Part shown: one piece after another, positions 7,084 to 20,836 of the stretch
How the letters are laid out: every line of letters begins with the position of its first letter
How positions within the stretch are numbered: the stretch's first letter is position 1
Assembly (NCBI GenBank): GCA_037444625.1
Contig: JBBIMA010000017.1
Span: 3,800 to 67,799 of the forward strand
Source: DTHT01 sp037444625
GTDB lineage: Bacteria > Acidobacteriota > Terriglobia > Bryobacterales > Bryobacteraceae
Direction of reading: 5' to 3'
DNA length: 64,000 nt
Notes under the pieces: generated by a model
Databases searched by the model: none
What the model saw: the letters and a program-made list of their open reading frames with translations, nothing else
Told to the model about the DNA's origin: nothing
Translations under genes and position numbers: made by a program

Positions 7084-10000
7084 CGCCGTCCGGCGGTCTC
7101 GGCCCGGCGGGGCGCCTGGCCCGGGCCTTCATTGACTCCAAACTCACTCCGCTGGTGGTGGCGGCTTCCCTGGCCCTGGGCGCCTTCGCCGTCTGGAAGC
7201 TGCCCCGCGAGGAAGAACCGCAGATCAAGGTCCCGATGATTGACGTCTTCGTGGGCATGCCCGGCGCTTCGGCCCGCGAGGTCGAAGAGCGCGTCACCAA
7301 GCCCATGGAGAAGCTGCTCTGGGAAATCCCGGGGGTGGAATACATCTACTCGACTTCCAGCCCGGGCGGCGCCCTGGCCGTGGTGCGCTTCTACGTGGGC
7401 GAGGACGAGGAAGACTCGATCGTCAAGCTCAACCAGAAGATGTTCGCCAACTTCGATCTCATCCCGCCGGGCGCCACGCCGCCGCTCATCAAGCCTCGCT
7501 CGATTGACGACGTGCCCATTCTGGCTCTGACCCTCTGGAGCCGTCGCTACGGTCCTTACGAGCTGCGCCGCATCGCCGCCCAAGTGCACGACGCCGTCAA
7601 GCAGACGCCCGACGTCTCCGCCGTGACCCTCATCGGCGGGCAGCGGCGCGAGATCCGGGTCACCCTCGAGCCGAACCGCCTGGCCGCCTACTCGCTGACC
7701 CCCCTCCAGGTCCACCAGGCTTTAGGCGCGGCCAACCGCCGCCTGCCTGCCGGAACCTACTCCTCGGCCAACCGAGAGTTCGTGCTGGAGACCGGAGAGT
7801 TCCTGAGCAGCGCCGAGGACGTCGCCTCGGTGGTGGTGGGCGTCTTCAACCACAAGCCGGTGTTCGTGCGCGACGTGGCGCGCGTCGAAGACGGCGGCGC
7901 CGAGCCCGACCAGTACGTGCATTTCGCCGGGCGGGACGGCGTCTTCCATCCCGCCGTGACGCTGGCCGTCTCCAAGCGCAAGGGGACCAACGCGATCACG
8001 GTGGCGGGCAACGTGCTCAGCCGCCTGGAGGCGCTCAAGGGCCGCCTCATCCCCGCCGACGTCGAGATCAGCGTGACGCGCCATTACGGCCAGACGGCGG
8101 CCGAGAAATCCAACGAGCTGCTGTTGCACATGCTGATCGCGGTGATCTCGGTGAGCCTGCTGATCTGGGTGGCGCTGGGGCGGCGCGAGTCGCTGATCGT
8201 CTTCCTGGCCGTCCCGGTGACGCTGGCCCTGACGCTGGCGGTGTTCTATCTCTACGGCTACACGCTCAATCGGATCACGCTGTTCGCCCTGATCTTCTCC
8301 ATCGGCATCCTGGTGGACGACGCCATCGTCGTGGTGGAAAACATCGCGCGACACGCCCGCCTGCCCTCCAACCGGGGAAGGCCGCTAATGGCGGTGGCGA
8401 TCGAGGCGGTGGACGAGGTGGGCAATCCGACCATCCTGGCCACTCTGACCGTGATCGCCGCCATCCTGCCCATGGCCTTCGTGGGCGGACTGATGGGGCC
8501 CTACATGCGCCCCATCCCGGTGGGGGCTTCCGCCGCCATGATCTTCTCCCTGCTGGTGGCCTTCCTGGTGACGCCCTGGGCCGCGGTCCGCGTTCTCAAG
8601 CTGCACCGGACGCACGCCGCAGGCGAGCAGGAGGATTTCCTGACGCGGCTCTATCGGCGGGCCATGCGTCCCCTGCTGCACCGCGCTCCGCTGCGCTGGG
8701 GCTTCCTGGCCGCCGTGCTGCTGCTGCTGGCCGGCTCGCTGGTCCTGGTGGCGATCCGGTTCGTCAAGGTCAAGATGCTGCCCTTCGACAACAAGAGCGA
8801 ATTCCAGGTGATCGTGGACATGCCCGAGGGCACCACCCTGGAGCAGACCGAACGGGTGGCGCGCGAGCTGGCACGGCCCCTGCTCGAACAACCCGAAGTG
8901 GTGAACGTTCAGACCTATTCCGGGACCGCCTCCCCTTACAACTTCAACGGGCTGGTGCGGCACTATTTCCTGCGGCGCGGCTCGAACGTGGCCGACATCC
9001 AGGTGAACCTGCTCGGCAAGCACGAGCGCGACCTCCAGAGCCACGACATCGCCAAGCGCGTGCGCGGGCGGCTGGCCCCCATCGCCCGGCGCTACGGGGC
9101 GCGCGTCAAGGTGGCCGAAGTGCCCCCGGGGCCGCCCGTGCTCCAAACCCTGGTGGCCGAGGTCTACGGGCCGGAGGCCGAAGGCCGCCGGCGCCTGGCC
9201 CGCCGGATCCGCGAGCTGTTCGAGCGCACCGAAGGCGTGGTGGACGTGGATTGGTACGTCGAGGACGACCAGCCCAAACAGCGCCTCATCCCCGACCGCC
9301 GCAAGGCCGCCCTGCACGGCGTCTCCGAAGAGGAAATCGCGCGCACCCTGCGCATCGCCGCGGCCGGCGAGCCGGCCGGCCTGCTGCACGCCGAAGCGGA
9401 GAAGGAAGACGTGCCCGTCAGCCTGCGCCTGGAGCGGCCCGCGCGATCCGACCCCGAGCGGCTCGGGGAGCTGAAGATCGCGGGGCGCGACGGGCGCCTG
9501 GTGGCGCTGGGCGAACTGGTGCGCCTGGAGACCGTTCTGGAAGACAAGAGCATCTATCACAAGAACCTGATGCCGGTAACCTACGTCACCGCCGACGTGG
9601 CCGGCGCCCTCGAAAGCCCGGTCTACGCCCTCCTCAAGCTGGGGCCCGAGATCGCCGGCATCCGCGCGCCCGAGGGTTACCGCATCGAGCAGTACACCGC
9701 CCGCCAGCCGGCCGATCCGCTCCGCTACGCCGTGAAGTGGGACGGCGAGTGGCACATCACCTACGAGGTCTTTCGCGACCTGGGCGTGGCCTTCGCCGCC
9801 GTGCTGATCCTGATCTACGTGCTGGTGGTGGGCTGGTTCCAGTCCTTCTTGACGCCCCTGGTGATCATGGCGGCCATTCCCTTCTCGCTGGTGGGGATCC
9901 TGCCCGCGCACGGCCTGCTGGAGGCCTTCTTCACGGCCACCTCGATGATCGGCTTCATCGCCGGGGCGGGCATCGTGGTGCGCAATTCGATCATCCTGGT

Positions 10001-10271
10001 GGATTTCATCGAGCTGCGCCGCAAGCAGGGCATGCCGCTCAAAGAGGCGGTGGTCGAGGCCGGCGCCGTGCGCTTCCGGCCTATGCTGCTGACCGCCTCG
10101 GCCGTGGTGGTCGGCTCGGCCGTCATCCTGTTCGACCCCATCTTCCAGGGGCTGGCCATCGCCCTGATGGCGGGCGAGGTCGCCTCCTTGCTGCTGTCGC
10201 GCATGACGGTGCCGATCCTCTACTTCCTGGCCAACCGGCGCGGGGCGAACCCGGGCGGGCAGGCGGGGTAG
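7080..10271 (+). CDS. RND-family efflux transporter permease (AcrB-like)
   Basis: 1063 residues from a GTG at 7080 that overlaps the upstream stop (GTGA), the family's normal length; the frame is open further upstream inside the adaptor gene but that is not coding. It has the N-terminal membrane span (LTPLVVAASLALGAFAVW), a porter domain, a membrane block with the proton-relay region (FSIGILVDDAIVVVENIARH), a second porter domain and the C-terminal membrane block (GFIAGAGIVVRNSIILVDF). It drives drug, solvent or metal export with the proton gradient. I see no clear heavy-metal (CusA) signature, so the substrate is undecided. Confidence 0.95.
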   Translation: MTPSGGLGPAGRLARAFIDSKLTPLVVAASLALGAFAVWKLPREEEPQIKVPMIDVFVGMPGASAREVEERVTKPMEKLLWEIPGVEYIYSTSSPGGALAVVRFYVGEDEEDSIVKLNQKMFANFDLIPPGATPPLIKPRSIDDVPILALTLWSRRYGPYELRRIAAQVHDAVKQTPDVSAVTLIGGQRREIRVTLEPNRLAAYSLTPLQVHQALGAANRRLPAGTYSSANREFVLETGEFLSSAEDVASVVVGVFNHKPVFVRDVARVEDGGAEPDQYVHFAGRDGVFHPAVTLAVSKRKGTNAITVAGNVLSRLEALKGRLIPADVEISVTRHYGQTAAEKSNELLLHMLIAVISVSLLIWVALGRRESLIVFLAVPVTLALTLAVFYLYGYTLNRITLFALIFSIGILVDDAIVVVENIARHARLPSNRGRPLMAVAIEAVDEVGNPTILATLTVIAAILPMAFVGGLMGPYMRPIPVGASAAMIFSLLVAFLVTPWAAVRVLKLHRTHAAGEQEDFLTRLYRRAMRPLLHRAPLRWGFLAAVLLLLAGSLVLVAIRFVKVKMLPFDNKSEFQVIVDMPEGTTLEQTERVARELARPLLEQPEVVNVQTYSGTASPYNFNGLVRHYFLRRGSNVADIQVNLLGKHERDLQSHDIAKRVRGRLAPIARRYGARVKVAEVPPGPPVLQTLVAEVYGPEAEGRRRLARRIRELFERTEGVVDVDWYVEDDQPKQRLIPDRRKAALHGVSEEEIARTLRIAAAGEPAGLLHAEAEKEDVPVSLRLERPARSDPERLGELKIAGRDGRLVALGELVRLETVLEDKSIYHKNLMPVTYVTADVAGALESPVYALLKLGPEIAGIRAPEGYRIEQYTARQPADPLRYAVKWDGEWHITYEVFRDLGVAFAAVLILIYVLVVGWFQSFLTPLVIMAAIPFSLVGILPAHGLLEAFFTATSMIGFIAGAGIVVRNSIILVDFIELRRKQGMPLKEAVVEAGAVRFRPMLLTASAVVVGSAVILFDPIFQGLAIALMAGEVASLLLSRMTVPILYFLANRRGANPGGQAG

Positions 10272-10343
10272 GAAATGAAGTTGGAAGCAGGGCCGTGACT
10301 CATTCGGCCGGTTTGCATCTATGACACAGGAGGTGGTCTGAAG

Positions 10344-10538
10344 ATGACGATGGAGCGTTACCTGCGCCTGATTGCCGGTTTCTTCGTAGTGGCCAGCGTG
10401 GTTCTGGGCCGGCTGGCGGACCCGCGCTTTTACTGGTTCACCGCCTTCGTGGGCTTGAACCTGCTGCAATCGGCCTTCACCAACTGGTGCCCGATGGTGG
10501 CCGTGCTGAAAAAACTGGGCGTGCGCCCTTGCTCTTGA
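10344..10538 (+). CDS. DUF2892 small inner-membrane protein
   Basis: 64 residues with AGGAGG 10 nt upstream of the ATG. Two membrane spans (LRLIAGFFVVASVVLG and FYWFTAFVGLNLLQSAF) are followed by the family signature NWCPMVAVLKKLGV. DUF2892/YgaP-type proteins often neighbour RND pumps and sulfur-transfer (rhodanese) proteins. The cysteine in NWCP is conserved, but its role is unknown. It lies 72 nt after the RND gene and is probably co-transcribed. Confidence 0.88.
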   Translation: MTMERYLRLIAGFFVVASVVLGRLADPRFYWFTAFVGLNLLQSAFTNWCPMVAVLKKLGVRPCS

Positions 10539-10579
10539 GCCGGCCCTTGGCCGGCTCCGAGGCCGGGGGGCGGGGCCGC

Positions 10580-10930
10580 GGCAACATCATCCGCTATTGC
10601 TCGCGCCCGTTCTCTGACGCGAGCCACGTGGACGCGATCATTCTGCGCGGCTTGAACGAGCGGCTCAAAGCCGATGACCATCTCTATATCCTGGGAGACT
10701 TCTGCCGGGGCGGTGCGGAAAAAGTCAAGGGCTGCCGGCAGCGTATCGTGCGCCGGAACCTGTATCTGGTGCGCGGCAATCACGACAAGGACACGGAGAG
10801 CTGCGCCGACGCGTTTCGGATGATCGAGTCCCTGGCCGCGGTCCGTCTCGATGGCCGCCGGCTGCTTCGCGCCGCGCTGGAACGACGCCCGCCCCTGATT
10901 GCCGCTCGCCTGCCGCCGGCGCGAAAATAG
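10580..10930 (+). pseudogene. Remnant of a calcineurin-like metallophosphoesterase
   Basis: The translation contains NIIRYCSRPFSDASHVDAII, DHLYILGDFCRGGAEKV and LYLVRGNHDKD, the middle motifs of small metallophosphoesterases. The start, which should hold the metal-binding SDTHFGH, is absent: the upstream frame reads low-complexity Gly/Arg-rich sequence. The C-terminal CHYP-type motif is also missing. An intact enzyme needs both ends for its two metal sites, so this is probably a decayed, non-functional fragment. It sits between the DUF2892 gene and uvrA. Confidence 0.7.
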
Positions 10931-10960
10931 CATTCTGGGCGTTCATCGCCGGGGCTCGCC

Positions 10961-13728
<2,768 letters not shown>

Positions 13729-13732
<4 letters not shown>

Positions 13733-14688
13733 GCCGATACCCCAACCAGCCGCTGGATCTCACCGCCTTGCGGACCGTGCCCCTGCGCCGGCGCGGGGGC
13801 AAGGTGACTCTGGAACAATTCGGCCGGCCCTACCGGGCGGGCTCCGGCCTCACCGGCTGGATCGAGAGCCTGCCCCGGCTGCTGGCGGCCGAGGGCTTCC
13901 GCGCGCTGCTGGAGGCGCTGATCGAGGCGCGCAGTCGTTCGAAGCCCGTGATCTGGGGCCTGGGCGGGCACGTCATCAAGTGCGGCCTCGCCCCCGTACT
14001 GATTGACCTGATGGAGCGGGGCTACGCCGCCGCCTTCGCCCTCAACGGGGCGGCCGCCATCCACGACTTCGAGATCGCCCTGGCCGGCTGCACCAGCGAA
14101 GACGTAGCCGCCGCCCTGCCCGACGGCAGCTTCGGGACGGCGGAAGAAACCGGCCGCGAGATGAACGAGGCCATCGCCCAGGCGGCCCGCGAGGGCCTGG
14201 GCATCGGCGAAGCGCTCGGCCGGCGCCTGGAGGCGATCGCCGATCCCCGCTCGGCCCAGGCCAGCCTGCTGCTGGCCGCCTGGCGCCGCGCCGTCCCCGT
14301 GACCGTTCACGTGGCCATGGGAACCGACACGCCCCACATGCATCCCAGCGTGGATCCGGCCGCCATCGGCGCCGCCGGCCACCGCGACTTCCGGCTGTTC
14401 TGCGCCCTGGTGGCCGAGCTGGATCAGGGCGGCGTCTACGTCAACCTGGGCTCGGCCGTGATCCTGCCGGAGGTGTTCCTGAAGGCGGTTTCGGCGGTGC
14501 GCAACCTGGGCCGGCCCCTAGCCGCTTTCACCACCGCCAATCTGGACTTCCTGATGCATTACCGGCCGCGAGTGAACGTGCTCGAGCGGCCGCATGCCGG
14601 CGCCGGGGGCCGCGGCATCGCTCTCACCGGCCATCACGAGCTGATGCTGCCCCTGCTGGCGGCGGCGCTCATTGAGCGCGCGCCATGA
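13729..14688 (+). CDS. Deoxyhypusine synthase-like protein, function unknown
   Basis: 319 residues. The segments VIWGLGGHVIKCGLAPVLID and LNGAAAIHDFEIALAG resemble the NAD-binding core of the deoxyhypusine synthase fold, but bacteria of this kind lack eIF5A, so the eukaryotic reaction is not expected. Similar bacterial paralogues are uncharacterised or act in polyamine chemistry. The start overlaps the uvrA stop and its own stop overlaps the CPBP gene. The ORF is certain; the family call comes from motif memory and is moderate. Confidence 0.75.
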
Positions 14689-15425
14689 GCGAGGCCGAGC
14701 GCACGCAGCCGCTCCCCGAGCCCGAGCGGCGTCCCTTCCCGGACGGCTGGGACGTGCTCTTCATGGCCGGCTTAACGCTACCCGCGCTGGTGGCGGCCAG
14801 CGTGGCGGTCCTGGCGCTGGCCCTGGCCTTTCCCGCCTGGCGGACCATGCGGGCCGCGCAGGTGCTGGCCATGCAGTTCCTGTTCTGGGGCATCTGGTTC
14901 CTGGCGCTCCACGGGCTGATCCGGTTCCGTCACGGCGGCCGATTTGGTCCTGCGCTCGGCTGGATCCGCCCGCCGGGCGGCTACGCCAACCCCGCCGGCC
15001 TGGGGGCGCTCACGGCCGGCGGCGTCATCCTGGCGGCCCTGCTGCTGCGCCCGCCCCAGATGCCCATGCCGCTGCTCGAGCTGCTGAAGGATCCGCTCTC
15101 GCTGGCCTTGGTGGGCCTGTTCGCGGTGACCCTCGGGCCGGCCTGCGAGGAACTGGCCTTTCGCGGCTTTCTGCTGCCCTGGCTGGCCCGGCTGATCCGC
15201 CCCGCTCCGGCGGTGGCCCTTACGGGGGCGCTCTTCGCCGCGCTGCACGGCCCGGAATACGCCTGGAGCTGGCGGCACGTGCTGCTGATCGGCGCCGCCG
15301 GCGCGGCTTTCGGCGCCGTGCGCTGGCGCACCGGCTCGACCGCCGCGGCCGCCCTGATGCACGCCGTTTACAATCTGGTGTTTCTGGCGGCGCTGCTGGC
15401 CCAAACCGGAGGTCGCCTCCCTTGA
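14685..15425 (+). CDS. CPBP-family intramembrane metalloprotease
   Basis: 246 residues with about seven hydrophobic segments. The CAAX-protease/Abi motifs are present in order: CEELAFRGFLLPW (the EExxxR glutamates and arginine, near residue 148), FAALHGPEYAW (first metal His) and LMHAVYNLVFLAA (second His region). Family members cleave prenylated or membrane peptides, or give bacteriocin immunity; which applies here is unknown. Translationally coupled (ATGA) to the preceding gene. Confidence 0.9.
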   Translation: MSEAERTQPLPEPERRPFPDGWDVLFMAGLTLPALVAASVAVLALALAFPAWRTMRAAQVLAMQFLFWGIWFLALHGLIRFRHGGRFGPALGWIRPPGGYANPAGLGALTAGGVILAALLLRPPQMPMPLLELLKDPLSLALVGLFAVTLGPACEELAFRGFLLPWLARLIRPAPAVALTGALFAALHGPEYAWSWRHVLLIGAAGAAFGAVRWRTGSTAAAALMHAVYNLVFLAALLAQTGGRLP

Positions 15426-15453
15426 AGCTCCGGCCGCCGCCATCCGACCGATT

Positions 15454-16493
<1,040 letters not shown>

Positions 16494-16497
<4 letters not shown>

Positions 16498-18113
16498 ACC
16501 CGAGCCCGCAGCAGCTCCTCCGGCGCGCCGGTCGCGCGCTTCTGCCCTGGCTGGCGGCGGCCTGCCTGGCGGCACCCCCGCCCGGCCTGCTCGATCCCGA
16601 GCAATTCCGCCGTTACGTCGAGTATTTCAACTCCATGCTCCCGGAGGACGTCATCAACTGGATCCCCGACAGCCGGGCCTGGGAGTGGATGAGGGAAAAC
16701 ATCCCCTTGTTCAGTTGCCCCGACCCCGAAGTGGAGGAGATCTATTACTACCGCTGGTGGGCCTATCGCAAACATATCAAGAAAACTCCGGCCGGCTTCA
16801 TCCTCACCGAGTTTCTCCGGCCGGTGCGCCACGCCGGAGACTATAACGCTATCAGTTGCGCTTTGGGCCACCACCTGGCCGAAGGCCGCTGGCTGCGCGA
16901 CCGGCGTTACCTGGACGAGTATCTGAACTTCTGGCTGCGTACCGGGGACAACGGCGGCCTGCGTCCGGACTTGCACCGCTACAGCGGCTGGGTCGCCTGG
17001 GCGGCCTACGAGCGCTGGCTGGCCGACGGCCGCACCGCCTTCCTGGTTTCGCTGCTGGACGCGTTGATCCTGGATTACCGCGCCTGGGAGCAGGAGCGCC
17101 GCCGGCCCGACGGATTGTTCTGGCAGTTCGACGTGCGCGACGGCATGGAGGAATCCATCAGCGGCTCCCGCACCGCGCGCAACGCCCGCCCGACCATCAA
17201 CAGCTACATGTACGGCAACGCCCGGGCCCTCGCGCGCATCGCCGCCCTCGCCGGCCGGCCCGCCGAGGCCGCCCGCTTGCAGGCCGAGGCCGACCGCCTG
17301 CGCCGCCTGGTCCAGCAGAAGCTTTGGGACCCACAAGCGGCCTTCTTCAAGACCCTGCTGGAATCCGGCGTCCTGGCCGACGTGCGCGAGCTGGCCGGTT
17401 ACACGCCCTGGTACTTCTCCCTGCCCGAGCCCGGCCGCGGCTTCGAACTAGCCTGGAGGCAATTGATGGACCCCGACGGCTTCTATGCCCCTTACGGCCC
17501 CACCACCGCCGAGCGGCGCCATCCCGGGTTCCGCATCGCCGAGCAGGGCGATGATTGCCAGTGGAACGGTCCGAGCTGGCCCTTCGCCACCACCGTGACG
17601 CTCAAAGCCCTGGCCAACGTGTTGCACGAGTACCCGCAACGCACGGTCCGCCGCGAAGATTACCTGCGTACGTTTCTCATCTACACGCGCAGCCACCGGC
17701 TCCGCCTGGAGGACGGCCGCACCATTCCCTGGATTGACGAGAACCTCGATCCGTTCACCGGCCGCTGGCAGGCCCGCTGGATGAAGATCCGCAAGGGAAC
17801 CTTCTACGGGCGCGGCGATCACTACAACCACTCAGGCTACGCCGACCTGCTGATCACAGGCCTGGTCGGGCTGCGCCCCAGGGCGGACGATCTCATCGAG
17901 GTCCACCCCTTGCTGCCCGATCAGACCTGGGACTGGTTTTGCCTGGACCGCGTGCCCTACCACGGGCGCAGCCTCAGCGTCCTCTGGGACCGCACGGGCC
18001 GCAAGTTCGGGCGCGGCCCGGGCCTGCACCTGTACGCCGGCGGCCGCCGGATCGCCCATGCTTCCGGCCTGCGCCGGTTGACGGCCCGGCTCGGCCCCTC
18101 GGCAGGACCCTGA
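16494..18113 (+). CDS. MGH1-type (GH63-like) glycoside hydrolase, secreted
   Basis: 539 residues from the GTG at 16494, which overlaps the mtnA stop (GTGA); the frame is open further upstream inside mtnA, but that part is a shadow. A signal-like segment (LLPWLAAACLAAPPP) is followed by an alpha/alpha-toroid domain with family patterns DYNAISCALGHHLAEGRWL, TINSYMYGNARALARIAALA and CQWNGPSWPFATTVTLKALA. This fold is found in mannosylglycerate hydrolase, trehalase-like and GH63 enzymes. The substrate cannot be assigned; Acidobacteriota carry many such polysaccharide-degrading enzymes. Confidence 0.85.
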
Positions 18114-18141
18114 GCGCCCTGGGGCGAGCGACAATCGGAGG

Positions 18142-18945
18142 ATGCCTGCCCGATGGAGGATGGCCGCGGCGCTCTGGGCGGCCTGCGCGGCGGCGCCCTC
18201 GGCCGAACTCCCGACCGCCGCTCTCGAGGCCTTCGAGCGCTACATCGCCGCGGCGGAAGCCCGCATCGAGCGCGAGAACCGGGCAGGCAAGGACTTCCTG
18301 TGGGTCACCGCTTCGGCCGAGCGCGAGCGACAGGCGCGCTCCGGAGGCATCCCCATCGCCCGCCGCGAGGCGGCCGAAGCGCCCGGCGCCCTGATCCACG
18401 ACTGGACCGGGGCCGTGTTTGTGCGCGGGACGACGCTCGAGCGCACGCTCGCCCTGGTCCAGGATTACGACCGGCACAAACAGATCTATCGGCCCGAGGT
18501 GGCCGATTCGAGGCTGCTGGCCCGCCAGGGCGATGAATTCCGCGTGTACCTCCGCCTTCTCAAGAAGAAGATCCTGACCGTAGTGTTGGACACCGAGCAC
18601 GAAGTGAGCTACGTTCGCCAGGATCCGTGGCGCTGTTGGAGCCGCTCCCGATCCCTGCACATCGCCGAGGTGGTCCATCCGGGCGAGGCGGGGCAGAGGC
18701 AATTGCCGCCCGGGCAGGACCACGGCTTTCTCTGGCGGCTGAACTCCTATTGGCGTTTCCAGCAGGAGCAGGCCGGGGTGTGGGTGGAGTGCCGCGCCAT
18801 CTCGCTGACCCGTGACGTCCCGGCCGGTCTGGGCTGGCTGATCGAGCCGTTGATCCGCAGCCTGCCGCGCGAATCCCTGCTGCACACCCTGGAGGCCACC
18901 CGCGCCGCGCTCGAGCCGCGCTCAGGCCGGGATCGGTATCCCTAG
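18142..18945 (+). CDS. Secreted SRPBCC/START-like protein, function unknown
   Basis: 267 residues with CGGAGG at the start and a signal peptide (RWRMAAALWAACAAAPSAEL). After it comes a helix-grip pattern: IHDWTGAVFVRGTTLERTLA, VQDYDRHKQIYRPEV, then strands ending in WVECRAISLTRDVPAGLGWL and a last long amphipathic helix. This order (helix, antiparallel sheet, C-terminal helix) suits a polyketide-cyclase/START-like lipid-binding fold. No catalytic role can be named. It is the last gene before the scarred region. Confidence 0.75.
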   Translation: MPARWRMAAALWAACAAAPSAELPTAALEAFERYIAAAEARIERENRAGKDFLWVTASAERERQARSGGIPIARREAAEAPGALIHDWTGAVFVRGTTLERTLALVQDYDRHKQIYRPEVADSRLLARQGDEFRVYLRLLKKKILTVVLDTEHEVSYVRQDPWRCWSRSRSLHIAEVVHPGEAGQRQLPPGQDHGFLWRLNSYWRFQQEQAGVWVECRAISLTRDVPAGLGWLIEPLIRSLPRESLLHTLEATRAALEPRSGRDRYP

Positions 18946-18951
18946 CGGGAG

Positions 18952-19143
18952 TTTACTCGGACGAGGGCGTTCGGGCCGACGTATCACTGGACCGACAGCA
19001 AGATTCGCGTCCATGCCTTCCACCGCCTGCCGGCAATCTCGCTGCTGCGGTGCCTGCACCGGAAACCTCAGGCAGCTTGAGCCGGCTTGTCGCTGGAGCA
19101 GATGATCGGGGAGCTCCGCCAAGTCCGGCAGTTCGCTATTGGA
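18952..19143 (+). pseudogene. IS1634-like transposase remnant (C-terminal part)
   Basis: One frame reads FGPTYHWTDSKIRVHAFHRL, then after an in-frame TGA at about 19079, LSLEQMIGELRQVRQFAI. Both pieces match the C-terminal region of IS1634/IS4-superfamily DDE transposases (typical YHWTD.KIRVHAF... and ...LSLEQLLEELSGIRQVA). The N-terminal catalytic part is missing and a stop interrupts what remains, so it is dead. It is marooned next to the SRPBCC gene and marks an old insertion. Confidence 0.72.
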
Positions 19144-19557
19144 CGCACCCGCGTTCGATATCGGCCGTCATGGGTGCCGCCCTCAACAGCCCAAGTGTCC
19201 GGACTGCCCGCTGGGCGCGGTCTGCCCTCGGGTAGGCGTTCGCCTCTAAGAGATTTCCCCAATCGGGTTACGGGACACGATTGCGGCGTGGCCCGTATGT
19301 GGAATTACTCTCCATCCCGGCGGTCTCCTTTTTGAGTGCCAAAATGGCGTGGAACTCGTCCGCAGCGATCTCATCGGGGAAGACCTTCACGCCTAGCTTG
19401 AGTGCCGCTGGCGTCCTCTCTGCAACATCTGTTTATAGGAGAATCACGGGGATGGTCTACCAGGGCCCCGTCCGCGTTCAAATCAACGGCGAGATAGTTT
19501 CTCATGGCCGCCGGCGTCGTAGTATGGCGGAGCCGCCGGCCTCCTTGGGGTGGTTGC
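19144..19557. other. Non-coding stretch, no gene recognised
   Basis: About 410 bases of lower GC than its neighbours. Short ORFs exist on both strands, but none resembles a known family or has a convincing ribosome-binding site. On the minus strand two neighbouring frames give MRNYLAVDLNADGALVDHPR and KVFPDEIAADEFHAILALKK, which might be one frameshifted small gene; I do not recognise it. Probably debris from the insertion event. Confidence 0.5.
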
Positions 19558-20793
19558 TCAGCCGATCACGGGTCGCAGGTCCACGAGGTACATCTGCCGA
19601 CCGCCCCCGCCGGCCGAGTCCACCGTCACGAAACGGCCGTCGGGACTCAAGCGCGGGTGCAAATCGCAGCGCCACTCGCCGGCATACTCGGGAGGAGAGT
19701 AAAACCTGGCTAGAGGAACCCGCCGGCCGCCGGCCGTGTCGTAGAGATACAGATCCTGGAAGCGCTCCTTGTCCGGGTAAGTGTCGTTCAGGATCCAGCG
19801 ATTGTTCGGTAAGTAACTGCAATGGCCGTCACGGGTCATCACGTCCGGACCCACGGGCTCGGCACGATCGCTCTGGTCCTCGAAAAGGTAAAACTTGCCG
19901 CCCAAGGGCGGGCGGTTGGCCCAGGAAAGGATATGCCGGGCATCCCGCCAGATGAAATGGGAAACGCCGCCGAAGCCGTCCGCCAGGTGAAGATTCTTGC
20001 CGTCCGGATCGGCTGTGAACATGCGGGTGAAAAAGCGGTTGCCGGCAACGCCTCCCTTCCAGCGGTGCAGGAAGATAAAACGCCGGCCGTCGGGGGATAC
20101 GAGCAAGTGGTTGAACCAGTGGGTGGCGCCGGTCCAATCCGGTTGCGGATAGGGCGGCGGGCTGGGTGTGGCGACGACTTGGGCGATCGAGATGATGAGT
20201 CGCGTCCGGCCCGTACGCAGGTCAACGCGCCATATGCCGGCATCTTCCGGCGCCGGCGCATCGCGATTGGGATCCGGGATACCGTTGTAGCCGTAGCCGG
20301 GGCGAGTGTGGGCCAGCCGGCGAAAATCGGTAGTGACGGCCCAGCGCCCGTCCGGACTCAGGGCATAAACAGGGGCCGGCAACGTGCGCTTGCGCCCCGA
20401 GCGCACGTCCAGGATGACCGAAACGTAGCGGTCGCCCTGCCGGTCGTTGTAAATCACTTCGCGATCCGAGCCCGGCAGCCATTGCAGCATCGCGCCCTGC
20501 TGCCAGTTCCAGGCGCGCGTTTCCGCCAGCGGAATCCAGCGATCCCCCTCCTCGAGATCAATCATTCCGAGTCGCACTCGATCCTCCGGGCGCGGCGAGC
20601 GATGCTCGAAATCCGCCTCCATCCCGAGCACGTAGCGCCCGCGGGGATCGAACTGGCGCTTGTCGTAATAGCCGAACCAGTGGAACCTGGGGCCCTTGGT
20701 GATCGCTCGTACGGGGACTTGGGAAGACCACAGAGCGCGCGCGGCCAGGCCGCTAAGAAAACACCGCCGGCTCAAGCTGCATCGGAGCGGCAT
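19558..20793 (-). CDS. Secreted beta-propeller (WD40-like) protein, function unknown
   Basis: 411 residues. A twin-arginine-type leader (MPLRCSLSRRCFLSGLAARA) is followed by blade-like repeats of the SPDGRW/WV type (for example VYALSPDGRWAVTTDF, LLVSPDGRRFIFLHRW and HPRLSPDGRFVTVDSA). The pattern WNWQQGAMLQWLPGSDREVI with a following YNDR resembles secreted propeller proteins related to oligogalacturonate-lyase-like folds. No lyase active site can be confirmed. It lies between an IS remnant and a truncated gene. Confidence 0.8.
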   Translation of the reverse strand: MPLRCSLSRRCFLSGLAARALWSSQVPVRAITKGPRFHWFGYYDKRQFDPRGRYVLGMEADFEHRSPRPEDRVRLGMIDLEEGDRWIPLAETRAWNWQQGAMLQWLPGSDREVIYNDRQGDRYVSVILDVRSGRKRTLPAPVYALSPDGRWAVTTDFRRLAHTRPGYGYNGIPDPNRDAPAPEDAGIWRVDLRTGRTRLIISIAQVVATPSPPPYPQPDWTGATHWFNHLLVSPDGRRFIFLHRWKGGVAGNRFFTRMFTADPDGKNLHLADGFGGVSHFIWRDARHILSWANRPPLGGKFYLFEDQSDRAEPVGPDVMTRDGHCSYLPNNRWILNDTYPDKERFQDLYLYDTAGGRRVPLARFYSPPEYAGEWRCDLHPRLSPDGRFVTVDSAGGGGRQMYLVDLRPVIG

Positions 20794-20821
20794 GTTCTGG
20801 TCTCCTCAGCATCGCTCACTG

Positions 20822-20827
20822 TACAAT
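20822..20827 (+). promoter_or_regulatory. -10 element (TACAAT) of the truncated gene at 20837
   Basis: TACAAT sits 9 nt before the ATG at 20837. No good -35 hexamer is visible at the usual distance. It would once have driven the gene cut off at about 20866. Confidence 0.35.
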
Positions 20828-20836
20828 TACTACGCC

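Noticed and set aside
8385..10469. 694-codon frame opposite the RND pump
   Set aside because: His/Gln/Gly-rich shadow typical of the complement of GC-rich membrane protein genes.
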